A stretch of DNA of 64,000 nt from Serratia fonticola (GTDB lineage: Bacteria > Pseudomonadota > Gammaproteobacteria > Enterobacterales > Enterobacteriaceae): positions 4,712,001 through 4,776,000 of the forward strand of contig NZ_CP011254.1 in the NCBI RefSeq assembly GCF_001006005.1, given 5' to 3'. Each line of letters opens with the position of its first letter. Positions within the stretch are counted from its first letter, which is position 1. Below the pieces are notes generated by a model. The model ran no database searches, was not told the origin of the DNA, and was given only the letters and a program-made list of their open reading frames with translations. Below, in pieces: positions 1 to 8,205 of this stretch. A program made the translations under genes and the position numbers.

Positions 1-1290
1 AATCGCAGTGCCGGTATTGTTCTTGCTGATGACCACGTCCGGCTGGTCGTTTTGTCTGCCTCCGCAGGGGTCACAAATCTATTGGTCGAACTTTCTGAAG
101 GGCTGGAAAGTCGTGATCGTATGGATAAAATTGATACCCTTCGCACTATCCAGTACAACATTATTTCCCGCCTGAAAGCGCCGCTGGTCATCAGCAAAGA
201 AATCGATCAACTCCTTGAAAATATTGCCCGTCTTGCCGAGACGGCATTGGCAACGTCTTCCACGGCGCTGAGTGATGAACTGGTCAGCCATGGCGAGCTG
301 ATGTCGAGCCTGTTATTTGCTGAAGTGCTTCGTGAACGTGAGGCGCAAGCAGAATGGTTTGATGCCCGTAAAGTCATTCGAACCAACAACCTTTACGGTT
401 GCGCCGAACCCAATATCAGCCTGGTGGAAGATCAGGCAGAAGCCCATCTGCGGCCGCGTATTGAGCAGGCAATTGTTATCACTCAGGGTTTTATCGGCCG
501 TGATGACGCCGGGCATACCACCACGCTGGGCCGGGGCGGAAGCGACTACACCGCCTCCCTGCTTGGGGAAGCATTGCAGGCCGCACGTGTCGATATCTGG
601 ACTGATGTGGCCGGGATCTACACCACCGATCCGCGCATTGTGGCGCAGGCCCAGCGTATCGACCACATCTCCTTTTCCGAAGCCAGCGACATGGCTGCTT
701 TTGGTGCGAAAGTGCTCCATCCGGCGACCCTGTTACCCGCGATGCGGAAAAATATCCCGGTCTTTGTGGGCTCCAGCAAAAATACCGCTGCCGGTGGAAC
801 GCTGGTTCGCCGCGAGACAGAGGATCCGCCAATTTATCGCGCCATTGCCGTTCGCCGCAAACAGACGTTGCTGAGATTGCACAGCCTGCATGCGCAACCA
901 GCATACCTATTCTTTGCCGAAATGTTCGCGATTCTGGCAGCACATCAGGTTGATGTGGATCTGGTTACTACCTCCGAGAACTGTATAGCGCTAGCCCTGA
1001 ATTCCACGGGATCTACTTCAGGAGAAGATCACACCCTGACCACCGCGTTGCTTACAGCACTCTCTTCTCATTGCAGGGTCGAGATTGAAACCGGGCTGGC
1101 CTTGGTCACGGTAATTGGCAATCAACTCCATCGTGGCGCGGGCGTATGCCGGGATACATTTGTGGATCTGGATGAGTATGCCGTGCGCATGATTTTCCAT
1201 GGCGCATCCAATGATAATCTTTGCTTCCTGCTGCCAAGCGACGTTGCTGATGGTGCGGTTATTGCGCTACACCGTAGGTTATTTGAGTAA
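1..1290 (+). CDS. lysC: Aspartate kinase III (lysine-sensitive type), 5' end outside the window
   Basis: Phosphorylates aspartate in the first step of lysine, threonine and methionine synthesis. The open frame runs in from base 1, so only about the first 20 residues (the KFGGTSV region) are missing; the length would then match the usual ~449 residues of LysC. Visible family motifs are VVLSASAG, DELVSHGELMSSLLF, TTTLGRGGSDYTAS, DVAGIYTTDPR and FGAKVLHPATLLPA, followed by two C-terminal ACT domains. By alignment from memory with E. coli LysC, the allosteric loop is changed: M318, H320, S321, R322 and G323 become A, P, A, Y and L, L325 becomes F and T352 becomes A, while D340, T344 and S345 remain. 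Several of these sites are classic feedback-resistance sites, so lysine inhibition may be weak. The neighbours are not those of the housekeeping lysC (pgi), so this may be a second, specialised copy. Confidence 0.9.
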   Translation, partial: NRSAGIVLADDHVRLVVLSASAGVTNLLVELSEGLESRDRMDKIDTLRTIQYNIISRLKAPLVISKEIDQLLENIARLAETALATSSTALSDELVSHGELMSSLLFAEVLREREAQAEWFDARKVIRTNNLYGCAEPNISLVEDQAEAHLRPRIEQAIVITQGFIGRDDAGHTTTLGRGGSDYTASLLGEALQAARVDIWTDVAGIYTTDPRIVAQAQRIDHISFSEASDMAAFGAKVLHPATLLPAMRKNIPVFVGSSKNTAAGGTLVRRETEDPPIYRAIAVRRKQTLLRLHSLHAQPAYLFFAEMFAILAAHQVDVDLVTTSENCIALALNSTGSTSGEDHTLTTALLTALSSHCRVEIETGLALVTVIGNQLHRGAGVCRDTFVDLDEYAVRMIFHGASNDNLCFLLPSDVADGAVIALHRRLFE

Positions 1291-1325
1291 GTTAAATCGG
1301 GGCGTTTGCGCGCCCTGAAACGCGC

Positions 1326-1421
1326 CTATGACGCCATAAATATCCGGACAAAACGCTCAACCGGCCATTTCTTGATGTCGGATACCTGCCCATCCCCGAT
1401 CTCTATAAGCCGGAGCTGACC
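1326..1421 (-). pseudogene. C-terminal remnant resembling an ATP-grasp protein
   Basis: An open stretch of 31 codons on the minus strand ends in TAG at 1326-1328 and is closed upstream by an in-frame TAG. It contains IEIGDGQVSDIKKW, which resembles the C-terminal end of ATP-grasp (R2K-like) domain proteins as I remember them. No start codon or upstream homologous sequence is visible, so this looks like the stub of a gene lost by deletion between lysC and the ASCH gene. The assignment is tentative. Confidence 0.35.
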
Positions 1422-1458
1422 CTATTCCATTTAATTTACGGCACCGTGAGATCATATA

Positions 1459-1860
1459 TTACAACAACTCGACCAGTTCAAACTCTTCTGCAACAAGCTC
1501 CATTGTGTCGCAGTAACTCCCTTCTCTTTGGAAGAACTGTTTATGCCCTTGCCTCCAGTACCTGAGGCTGAGATCTCCCTCGCCTTCTTTTTTCGCAAGT
1601 TCGTCTGTCACATCACAGAAACGAATTATCCGCATAGCGATCGTCCTAATGACACAGACTGGATCACCTTTGCCATTTAGGATAATGCTGTAGCCGCCGA
1701 TCGTTGGTGATTCTTCTTCATTTTTGAAAGATGAAAGCGAACAGCAGGTTGCGGTTTTTACCCCTTTAATAACCAGGTCTGCCAGCTCGTCTGCCATTTC
1801 GGCGGAATCGCCAAATGGCCATGCAATGGCCCCTGGATACCTTATCTTTATGATGGTCAC
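1459..1860 (-). CDS. ASCH domain-containing protein
   Basis: A 133-residue single-domain protein of the ASCH superfamily, a PUA-like beta-barrel fold that binds RNA or nucleotides; the cellular role of most bacterial members is unknown. Visible hallmarks are the N-terminal ATCCSLS segment, GYSIILNGKGDPVCVIRT in the middle and the EGEGDLSLRYWRQGHKQFF stretch near the C-terminus. I chose the GTG at 1860 because AAGGA lies 7 bases upstream; a longer frame reading from an ATG further up has no such site. It lies 80 bases downstream of the MFS gene on the same strand and could be cotranscribed with it. Probably cytoplasmic. Confidence 0.75.
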   Translation of the reverse strand: MTIIKIRYPGAIAWPFGDSAEMADELADLVIKGVKTATCCSLSSFKNEEESPTIGGYSIILNGKGDPVCVIRTIAMRIIRFCDVTDELAKKEGEGDLSLRYWRQGHKQFFQREGSYCDTMELVAEEFELVELL

Positions 1861-1940
1861 TATTAAATCCTTTTTGATACATGAAAGTATCATATGTACA
1901 AAATACGATTTCTGATACCTAATTGTCCGTTTTTTGCTCG

Positions 1941-3134
1941 TTATTCCGCTCTTTGCCGCCGAAAGCATACAAGCCAAGCCGCCAGCAAAATGGCTGTTAT
2001 CGCGATGCCTGTGGCAACGTAACCGATGTTTTCCAATCCCCATTGGGGGATCACCAGGCCACCGATAATGGCGCCAAGGCCCGTACCGGCATTGGCAGCA
2101 GAGACGTTCAACGTTCCGGCTAGCGCCTGAGCGTGTGAAGCGGACTTCATCACCCTTACCTGACAGATTGGAAACAGTGCAGTATAGGCGATACCCCAAA
2201 GCGCAAGAGCCAACCATAACAGAATGAGCGAGTCTGCCGCTGGCACGCTGGCCATCATGCCTATGCCCAGCAATAACGAGAATATGGCGGTAGCGCCCAG
2301 TGGGCTGCGGTCCACAAAGCGCCCGCCAAGCCAGTTACCGACCAGGCCGATAGCGCCGAAGCCCATGAGCCACCAACCGACTTGTGCCGGAGCCACACCG
2401 GCGATGCGCTCAAGCATGTCGGCTAGATAAGTGTAAGCCGTAAACATTGCGGTGAACACAACGACCGATAACACAACGTTACCGACAAAATACGGGTCTT
2501 TGAGGATGCGTGTCTGCTCTGCCAGTCTCAACCGTTCGGGGCGTGCCAGGGTCGGCATGAAGATCGCCAGGGCCAATGTCATAACCAGCGACAGCCCTGC
2601 CAGTATCCAGAAGGTGCCACGCCAGCCGATGAGGTCCGACGCTAGCGTACCCAGTGGAATGCCAAACAGTAAGGCGGCTGAGATCCCCAGATACACCTGA
2701 GATACTGCTCGACCGGCACGATGCGGCCCGGCAATCTGTCCGGCCGTCTCGCTGGCCGTCCCCCAGAACACGGGCAGCACCAGCGCTGGAATGAACCTGG
2801 CAATCGCAAGCACACAAACGTTCGGAGCGATTGCGGCCAGAGCGTTTGAGAGGCTAAAGATCATCAGAATCGCGATAAACAGGCGCTTACGTTCAATGTG
2901 AGACAACAGCGCAGTCAGCACAGGGCCGAACAGCATGACCGTGAAGGCGAACAGGGTAACGAACTGGCCGGCAGCCGAAATTGAAATATCCAAGTCGCGT
3001 GCCAGTGCTGGCAATAGTCCGACGATCAGGTATTCGGTCGTGACGATGACGAAAGCCGCCACCGCAAGAATGACGATGGAAAGGCGGCTACGACTCGCCG
3101 AAATGGCGGTACCCGGTACGGTAATACAAGACAT
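1941..3134 (-). CDS. MFS transporter, DHA1-type (drug/metabolite exporter)
   Basis: A 397-residue inner-membrane protein with about 12 hydrophobic segments. It has the family layout of sugar-efflux/AraJ/NepI-like exporters: TEYLIVGLLPALARDL at the start, the loop-2 region SHIERKRLF, and a motif-C-like stretch in helix 5 (LGISAALLFGIPLGT). The chosen ATG (3132-3134) has AGGAG 8 bases upstream; the frame also opens one codon earlier with TTG. It is transcribed divergently from a LysR gene, and an inverted repeat lies in the shared 119-base gap, so the LysR protein is the likely regulator. The substrate cannot be read from sequence. Export of an antimicrobial or metabolite is the usual role of such pairs. 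Confidence 0.85.
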   Translation of the reverse strand: MSCITVPGTAISASRSRLSIVILAVAAFVIVTTEYLIVGLLPALARDLDISISAAGQFVTLFAFTVMLFGPVLTALLSHIERKRLFIAILMIFSLSNALAAIAPNVCVLAIARFIPALVLPVFWGTASETAGQIAGPHRAGRAVSQVYLGISAALLFGIPLGTLASDLIGWRGTFWILAGLSLVMTLALAIFMPTLARPERLRLAEQTRILKDPYFVGNVVLSVVVFTAMFTAYTYLADMLERIAGVAPAQVGWWLMGFGAIGLVGNWLGGRFVDRSPLGATAIFSLLLGIGMMASVPAADSLILLWLALALWGIAYTALFPICQVRVMKSASHAQALAGTLNVSAANAGTGLGAIIGGLVIPQWGLENIGYVATGIAITAILLAAWLVCFRRQRAE

Positions 3135-3183
3135 CAAAAAGGCTCCTACATGGGGATTTTCTGTTGCCCTTAGTATATTTAAG

Positions 3184-3210
3184 AAATATATTCTTATTAT
3201 TGATATATTT
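3184..3210. promoter_or_regulatory. Inverted repeat in the divergent MFS/LysR promoter region
   Basis: AAATATAT (3184-3191) and ATATATTT (3203-3210) form perfect 8-bp arms around an 11-base spacer, in an AT-rich gap between divergent genes. LysR-family operators typically have the T-N11-A form with dyad arms, so this is the obvious candidate operator for the adjacent regulator. Its role is inferred from position and symmetry only. Confidence 0.55.
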
Positions 3211-3253
3211 TACCGGTATTAATGAATTTAATTCCTCAATTGGCGAGAGCAGC

Positions 3254-4162
3254 ATGATCCCATCGGAAAGACTTAAGGGTATCGAAACCTTTGTGGCGAC
3301 GGCCGATGCAGGCAGTTTCACGGCAGCAGCAGAGCAATTGCACCTGACCAGCTCTGCCGTCAGCAAAAGTGTGGCGCGCCTTGAAGAACGTCTCGGGACC
3401 CGGCTGTTCGAGCGCACCACCCGCCGCTTGGCTCTGACGGATGCAGGGGCAGCGTTCTACCGCACTTGCGTACGAGTACTGGTCGACTTGGAAGAAGCTG
3501 AAGCCGTGCTCGCCGCACAGCACAGCGAACCAGTGGGTCGTCTGCGGCTAGATGCTCCGGCGACATTTGGCCGCCTTCGGGTTTGGCCGCTGCTGCTCCA
3601 GTTCTCGCAGCAGCACCCGCACTTACGCCCGCATGTCTCTTTGACCGATCGCTTCGTTGATTTGCTTGAAGAAGCCATTGACGTGGCGGTGCGTATCGGT
3701 GGGCCGGATCATTGGCCTAGCTCAGTTGGCCATCGCTACCTGGGCTGTGAACGCCTCATTTTCTGCGCCTCGCCCGATTACCTGGCTCGCAATGGCACAC
3801 CGACATCATCCGCCGAACTGTCTCGCCATGATGCCGTGCTCTATGGCAAGGCCGATGGAACCACAGGCCCGTGGCTGATCGCGCATGATGCAGGAATGAT
3901 TGAGCGGCGCACGATGGAAGGCCGCATTATTGTCGGCAACGGCGAGGCTCAGGTTGCCGCGGTCAAGGCTGGATGCGGCATCGCACAGTTGGCAACGTGG
4001 CTGGTCTGCGATGAGATTGCACGTGGTGAATTGGTGCAAATCCTACCGGAACTGACAACTGATGGCCTGCCGCTCAATCTGGTGTGGCCCATTGGGCGAC
4101 AACTGCAGCCAAAAGTGGATGCCATACTGGAGCTGCTCGCTGCCGAATTGCAGATCGACTAG
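3254..4162 (+). CDS. LysR-family transcriptional regulator
   Basis: A 302-residue LysR-type regulator. The N-terminal winged helix-turn-helix (about residues 5-62) contains GSFTAAAEQLHLTSSAVSK and LEERLGTRLFERTTRRLAL, followed by the two-lobe effector domain. The ATG at 3254 follows GAGAG closely and places the HTH at the standard position; an in-frame TTG further upstream would cross the divergent promoter and is unlikely. It is divergent from the MFS exporter at 1941-3134 and probably controls it and itself through the inverted repeat at 3184-3210. It ends 20 bases from the convergent MFS gene at 4182. The effector is unknown. Confidence 0.88.
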   Translation: MIPSERLKGIETFVATADAGSFTAAAEQLHLTSSAVSKSVARLEERLGTRLFERTTRRLALTDAGAAFYRTCVRVLVDLEEAEAVLAAQHSEPVGRLRLDAPATFGRLRVWPLLLQFSQQHPHLRPHVSLTDRFVDLLEEAIDVAVRIGGPDHWPSSVGHRYLGCERLIFCASPDYLARNGTPTSSAELSRHDAVLYGKADGTTGPWLIAHDAGMIERRTMEGRIIVGNGEAQVAAVKAGCGIAQLATWLVCDEIARGELVQILPELTTDGLPLNLVWPIGRQLQPKVDAILELLAAELQID

Positions 4163-4181
4163 CAATCCAAGCCCTTCACGC

Positions 4182-5417
4182 TCACCACGCCGTGGTGAAT
4201 TGCCGGTTACCTTGTATGCGAACAAACAGCATCCCACCAGCGAACATAGTCAAAATCTGCGATGCCACCAGCACCGAAAAGCCTGATGAGACGGTGCCAA
4301 ACGACATCATCACCAACCCCATCAGCAAGGGAATAAATGCCGAAAAGATATTACCCACACCGTTGATCAGTCCATAAGCAGAACCAACGCTTTCTGCTTT
4401 GGCATGGTGCTGGATCAAGGTGGGAATTGCTGCACCTTGAGCTCCCCAACAAGCATTGGCCGATAACAGGAACACGGCCAGCCAGCCACTTTGCGAGCTC
4501 AGCATAACCCCTAGCATGCAGATAGCCGTTGCCGCACCACCAAAGGCAAAAATCAATGGCATCTGTTGTGGTCTGACACGATCCAGGATCACCCCGCCAA
4601 GATACTTGGAGAAGATACTGATAATAAAGGGTAGCGATGCAAGCCAGCCCATTTGGTTGATGGAAAAGCCACGTTCATTGGTCAGGTAAGCGGGCAGCCA
4701 GGAACTGGAACCCCAAAGATAACTAAGCGTGGCTATCTCAACCAGCATGATCCAGCCGAGCATTGGCGTTTTCCAAGCCAGAATGAAGGTTTGGCAGACA
4801 CGTTGCATCATGGGTTCACTGCTGCGTTGCACCACTCCGGTTGTTCTAGGATGGATAAACACACGTACCAAAAGCAAGCCGACCAGGAGATTGATAAACG
4901 CCAGGACATGAAAAGAAAGGGCCCAACCGAGATGACTCATCAGAAAAGTCACCAGCGGAAAACCAATCACCAAGCCTAAAGATACGCCTAATGCCGACAC
5001 CGCATTGGGCTTTCCCCGCTCATTGGCGGCGAAATGGTCACTGATGTACATGGTTTTCAGCGAGAAAAGTGGCCCTTCACTAATACCGAGGAAGGCCCGT
5101 ACGACCAGTAAAATGATGAACGATCCGACCAACGGAGAAGCCGCGGTAAAGAGCGCCCAGAGAACCACACTGAGGGTCAAACCTTTACGATAACCGAATA
5201 GCGTTTCCAGAAACGGGGTCAACAACATGGCTGAAAGGCCATAACCTAGCAGAAAGGCGGTCATCAGCGTGCCTTGATAGGCGCGACTGTCTGCCAGGCC
5301 AAAGTGATGGAGAAATTCGGGGTTAACCAGCATGACGGAGATATTTACCCGGTCAGCATAAGCGATCACGATTAGCAGCAATGCCGCCACGACTCCCCAC
5401 CAGCGTTGTTGTCTCAT
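4182..5417 (-). CDS. MFS transporter, anion:cation symporter (ACS) type
   Basis: A 411-residue inner-membrane permease with 12 predicted helices. It resembles the ACS family (glucarate, galactonate and related organic-acid uptake): YADRVNISVML in helix 1, GYGLSAMLLTPFLE, and RAFLGISEGPLFSLKTMY in helix 4. The ATG at 5415-5417 is chosen because AAGGGGAAGGG sits directly upstream; the frame stays open 10 codons further. It is on the same strand as, and 172 bases downstream of, the hydroxyproline arm, so it could add an uptake system to that pathway, though the gap allows its own promoter. The substrate is an inference; other carboxylates are equally possible. Confidence 0.82.
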   Translation of the reverse strand: MRQQRWWGVVAALLLIVIAYADRVNISVMLVNPEFLHHFGLADSRAYQGTLMTAFLLGYGLSAMLLTPFLETLFGYRKGLTLSVVLWALFTAASPLVGSFIILLVVRAFLGISEGPLFSLKTMYISDHFAANERGKPNAVSALGVSLGLVIGFPLVTFLMSHLGWALSFHVLAFINLLVGLLLVRVFIHPRTTGVVQRSSEPMMQRVCQTFILAWKTPMLGWIMLVEIATLSYLWGSSSWLPAYLTNERGFSINQMGWLASLPFIISIFSKYLGGVILDRVRPQQMPLIFAFGGAATAICMLGVMLSSQSGWLAVFLLSANACWGAQGAAIPTLIQHHAKAESVGSAYGLINGVGNIFSAFIPLLMGLVMMSFGTVSSGFSVLVASQILTMFAGGMLFVRIQGNRQFTTAW

Positions 5418-5589
5418 GCCCTTCCCCTTAAAAAATGTGTTTACCAAACGGTCTCTTTGATATTACCGCTGAATAAATTGTTTCAACATTGTTAACACAT
5501 TGTTGCGCGCAGATCTATATCACAGCGACAAGAGAGTATTTAACGGGAAACACATCGGCCCATCGGTAAACGATGAGCCTGCTAGGGGG

Positions 5590-6603
5590 TTACAGACACA
5601 ACGCCACAATCTCTTTATATAACGTCAGCGGTAATGTCACACCGAACTGCTCACTGTGCTGACGCGCCTTAAAACGCCGCTCCCCAGGAATACGGGCTCC
5701 TTGCTCTGCCATATCATTAAAAAGCCCTTCCGCTCTGGCGAAATGCTCTTCCTGATCCGCCCCCAGAAAACGCTCGGGATCCATCGCAATAATCAGTTCT
5801 CCGCCATACGGTGAAGAGCCTGTTGATTGGTCGTAAGCTAACGATTCTTTACTGGTCATATCACCAATCAACGGCCCGGCAATCAGCTCCACCATAGCTG
5901 CCAATGCTGAGCCCTTATGGCCGCCAAACGTCAACATTGCGCCTTGCAGTACGCTGGCAGCATCGGTGGAAGGTTTACCTTGACGATCGATTCCCCATCC
6001 TTCTGGCAGTGGCTTATTTGCCCGGCGATGCAGTTCAATCTCACCGCGTGCAGCTGCGCTGGTCGCCATATCAAACACAAACGGCGCTTGTCCCTGACGT
6101 GGCCAACCAAAGGCTATCGGGTTGGTGCCAAACAAGGGCTGACTTCCCCCGGCGGGCGTTACCCAGGCATGGCTTGGGGTGCAAGCCAACGCTACCAATC
6201 CCTGTTCGATAAGCGGCTCGATATCCGCCCACAGCGCAGAGAAGTGGACGCAATGATTGATCGCCAATGCGGCAATACCACAGTGACGAACCTTGGCGAT
6301 AAAGGCAGGCAGCGCCGCTTGATAGGCAACCAACGAGAACGCACCATGCGCGTCTACGCGTAAAATCGCCGGAGCGCTGTCGGTGAACGTCGGTTCGGCA
6401 TCTGCCATCACTTTGCTGGCATGCAGCGATCGAACACAGCCCAGTACACGATACAAACCATGGGAATGGCAGCCATCGCGTTCACCGGCGGCGACGTTCT
6501 TTGCCACCGCATCTGCATGTCTGGCGCTGAAACCATTACTGTGCAAGGCTCGGTACGCCAGTTGATAGGCCTCTGGCAACGTAAGATTAACGGTGTTGGT
6601 CAT
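5590..6603 (-). CDS. Delta1-pyrroline/piperideine-2-carboxylate reductase (MDH2/LDH2 family)
   Basis: A 337-residue NAD(P)H-dependent reductase of the malate/L-lactate dehydrogenase 2 family. Hallmarks are RDGCHSHGLYRVLGCVRSL near residue 55, LAINHCVHFSALW, GTNPIAFGWP and FDMATSAAARGEIELHRR. Members next to proline-racemase-like genes reduce Delta1-pyrroline-2-carboxylate to L-proline. The start has GGAGG 8 bases upstream. It is the last gene of the minus hydroxyproline arm, 20 bases after the APC permease. The window has no trans-3-hydroxyproline dehydratase, the usual source of its substrate. It may instead recycle pyrroline-2-carboxylate formed when the neighbouring dehydrogenase oxidises D-proline; that is an inference. 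Confidence 0.8.
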   Translation of the reverse strand: MTNTVNLTLPEAYQLAYRALHSNGFSARHADAVAKNVAAGERDGCHSHGLYRVLGCVRSLHASKVMADAEPTFTDSAPAILRVDAHGAFSLVAYQAALPAFIAKVRHCGIAALAINHCVHFSALWADIEPLIEQGLVALACTPSHAWVTPAGGSQPLFGTNPIAFGWPRQGQAPFVFDMATSAAARGEIELHRRANKPLPEGWGIDRQGKPSTDAASVLQGAMLTFGGHKGSALAAMVELIAGPLIGDMTSKESLAYDQSTGSSPYGGELIIAMDPERFLGADQEEHFARAEGLFNDMAEQGARIPGERRFKARQHSEQFGVTLPLTLYKEIVALCL

Positions 6604-6623
6604 GGTCGTTTCCTCCTTTAGCA

Positions 6624-8189
6624 TTACTCTTCCTCGTCCCCGACAAAATTTGCCTGAGGTAAACAGGTGTAAGCTCCCCAGTAATAAATCAGCAGCGCGA
6701 TGGCCGCCACCAACAGGGTGTCCCACGGGTGACCAATCGCATTGATACCGCCAAAACTGCCGAGATAGGAAGCTACGATGATCAAGGCGTAGAAAGCGAT
6801 CAGCCACAGCGAAGACCAAATCTGCTGCTTCAGGCTGACGGCGTGAGTCGGTACTTTGTTTTTAAAAAGAATATAGACAAAGAACATCAGAATTTGCAGG
6901 CCAAGCAGCCAGGAGACGGTGTTCCAGCCTGACCAGTACACGATCAATGCCGAAATGATGAATGACACCGGCCCTAACACGCTAAATCCCCAGACAAAGA
7001 ACGGCCGCGGCAAATTCGGTGCATTACGGCGTAGCCCGGCGGCGGTAACCGGGGCAATGGCATAGCTAAGTACCAAGGCGGCGGAAACTACCCCGATCAG
7101 CTTCTCCCAGGAAGGGAAAGGCAACGTCCAGAAGATAGCCAACCCGAAAGTCAGCCACAGCGCCGGACGCGGGATCCCCGACTCACCATCGACGCGGGTA
7201 AAAATTTTGAAGAAAGTCCCCGCCCGCGCCCAACCATACACTACACGCGGCGTGGCATTCATATAGATATTGCCCGTGCCGCTCGGTGAAACGATCGCGT
7301 CGCTCACCACCAGAAAAGCCAACCACCCCATCCCCAACGTTACGGCAATATCGCGGTACGGCAGTGAAAAGTGCTTGCTGATATCCTGCCAGCCACCGCT
7401 CAGCATTTCGCTTGGAATACTGCCGAGGAAAGCCAGTTGCAGTAGCACATAGATAATGGTGGAAAGCACCACCGACAGGATCAGTGCGATCGGGATGGTT
7501 CGCTGCGGCTTTTGGACTTCGCTGGCCACCGAGATAATTGGCGTCAGCCCCAGATAGGCGAAGATGATCCCACCGGCTGAAATCGCCGCTTCCACCCCGG
7601 CGGAACCAAAGGGCGCAAAGCCTTGACTGTGCAGGTTTTCAGGTTTGAAGAAGGTAAACAGCACCACGATCACCAGCACCGGCACGATGAACTTGAGTAT
7701 GCTGATCAGGTTATTGGATTTGGCAAACGTCTTCACGCTGTAGTAATTCAGCGTAAAGAACAGGCACAGCAAAATAAATTGCGTCAGCCAACCGATCAAC
7801 GTGGGATCGCCCGAGCCAGGCTGGCTGAGCGCGGGGAACCAGGCTGCTGCATATTGCCGGGCGGCGACAACCTCGATCGAGATCAGGCTGGAGAACGCAA
7901 TCAGTGTAATGAACCCCAACAGATAGCCCATCAGTTCCCCGTGGGAAAACACCGGGTAACGAATGATGCCACCGGCGCGAGGAAGTGCGGCACCCAGCTC
8001 GCAATAAACAATCCCCAGGAGCAGCACGGCGAACCCACCGATCAGCCACGAATAGATCCCCGCGGGCCCCGCGATAGAAGCAACATGGCTGGCGGCGAAC
8101 AGCCAGCCAGAACCAAAAATCGCGCCCAGGCCGATAAATGTCAGATCGGTTAGCGTCAGCTGCTTTTTAAATTTTCCCTGTATGGTCAT
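6624..8189 (-). CDS. APC-family amino acid permease
   Basis: A 521-residue inner-membrane transporter of the amino acid-polyamine-organocation superfamily with 12-14 hydrophobic segments. The helix-1 signature FIGLGAIFGSGWLFAASHVA contains the substrate-binding GSG break, followed by ELGAALPRAGGIIRYPVFSHG. It resembles aspartate:proton symporter-like permeases in length and in its extended C-terminal helices. It sits between the semialdehyde dehydrogenase (16 bases) and the reductase (20 bases) on the same strand, so within this operon it most likely imports hydroxyproline or a related imino acid. The highly charged tail ends GDEEE. Confidence 0.85.
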   Translation of the reverse strand: MTIQGKFKKQLTLTDLTFIGLGAIFGSGWLFAASHVASIAGPAGIYSWLIGGFAVLLLGIVYCELGAALPRAGGIIRYPVFSHGELMGYLLGFITLIAFSSLISIEVVAARQYAAAWFPALSQPGSGDPTLIGWLTQFILLCLFFTLNYYSVKTFAKSNNLISILKFIVPVLVIVVLFTFFKPENLHSQGFAPFGSAGVEAAISAGGIIFAYLGLTPIISVASEVQKPQRTIPIALILSVVLSTIIYVLLQLAFLGSIPSEMLSGGWQDISKHFSLPYRDIAVTLGMGWLAFLVVSDAIVSPSGTGNIYMNATPRVVYGWARAGTFFKIFTRVDGESGIPRPALWLTFGLAIFWTLPFPSWEKLIGVVSAALVLSYAIAPVTAAGLRRNAPNLPRPFFVWGFSVLGPVSFIISALIVYWSGWNTVSWLLGLQILMFFVYILFKNKVPTHAVSLKQQIWSSLWLIAFYALIIVASYLGSFGGINAIGHPWDTLLVAAIALLIYYWGAYTCLPQANFVGDEEE

Positions 8190-8205
8190 AGCATTACCTT
8201 TCGAA

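Noticed and set aside
4175..4192. Near-perfect palindrome TCACCACG-C-CGTGGTGA at the convergent LysR/MFS gene ends
   Set aside because: The arms leave almost no loop and it overlaps the last codons of the MFS gene without a T-run; a terminator call is not supportable.
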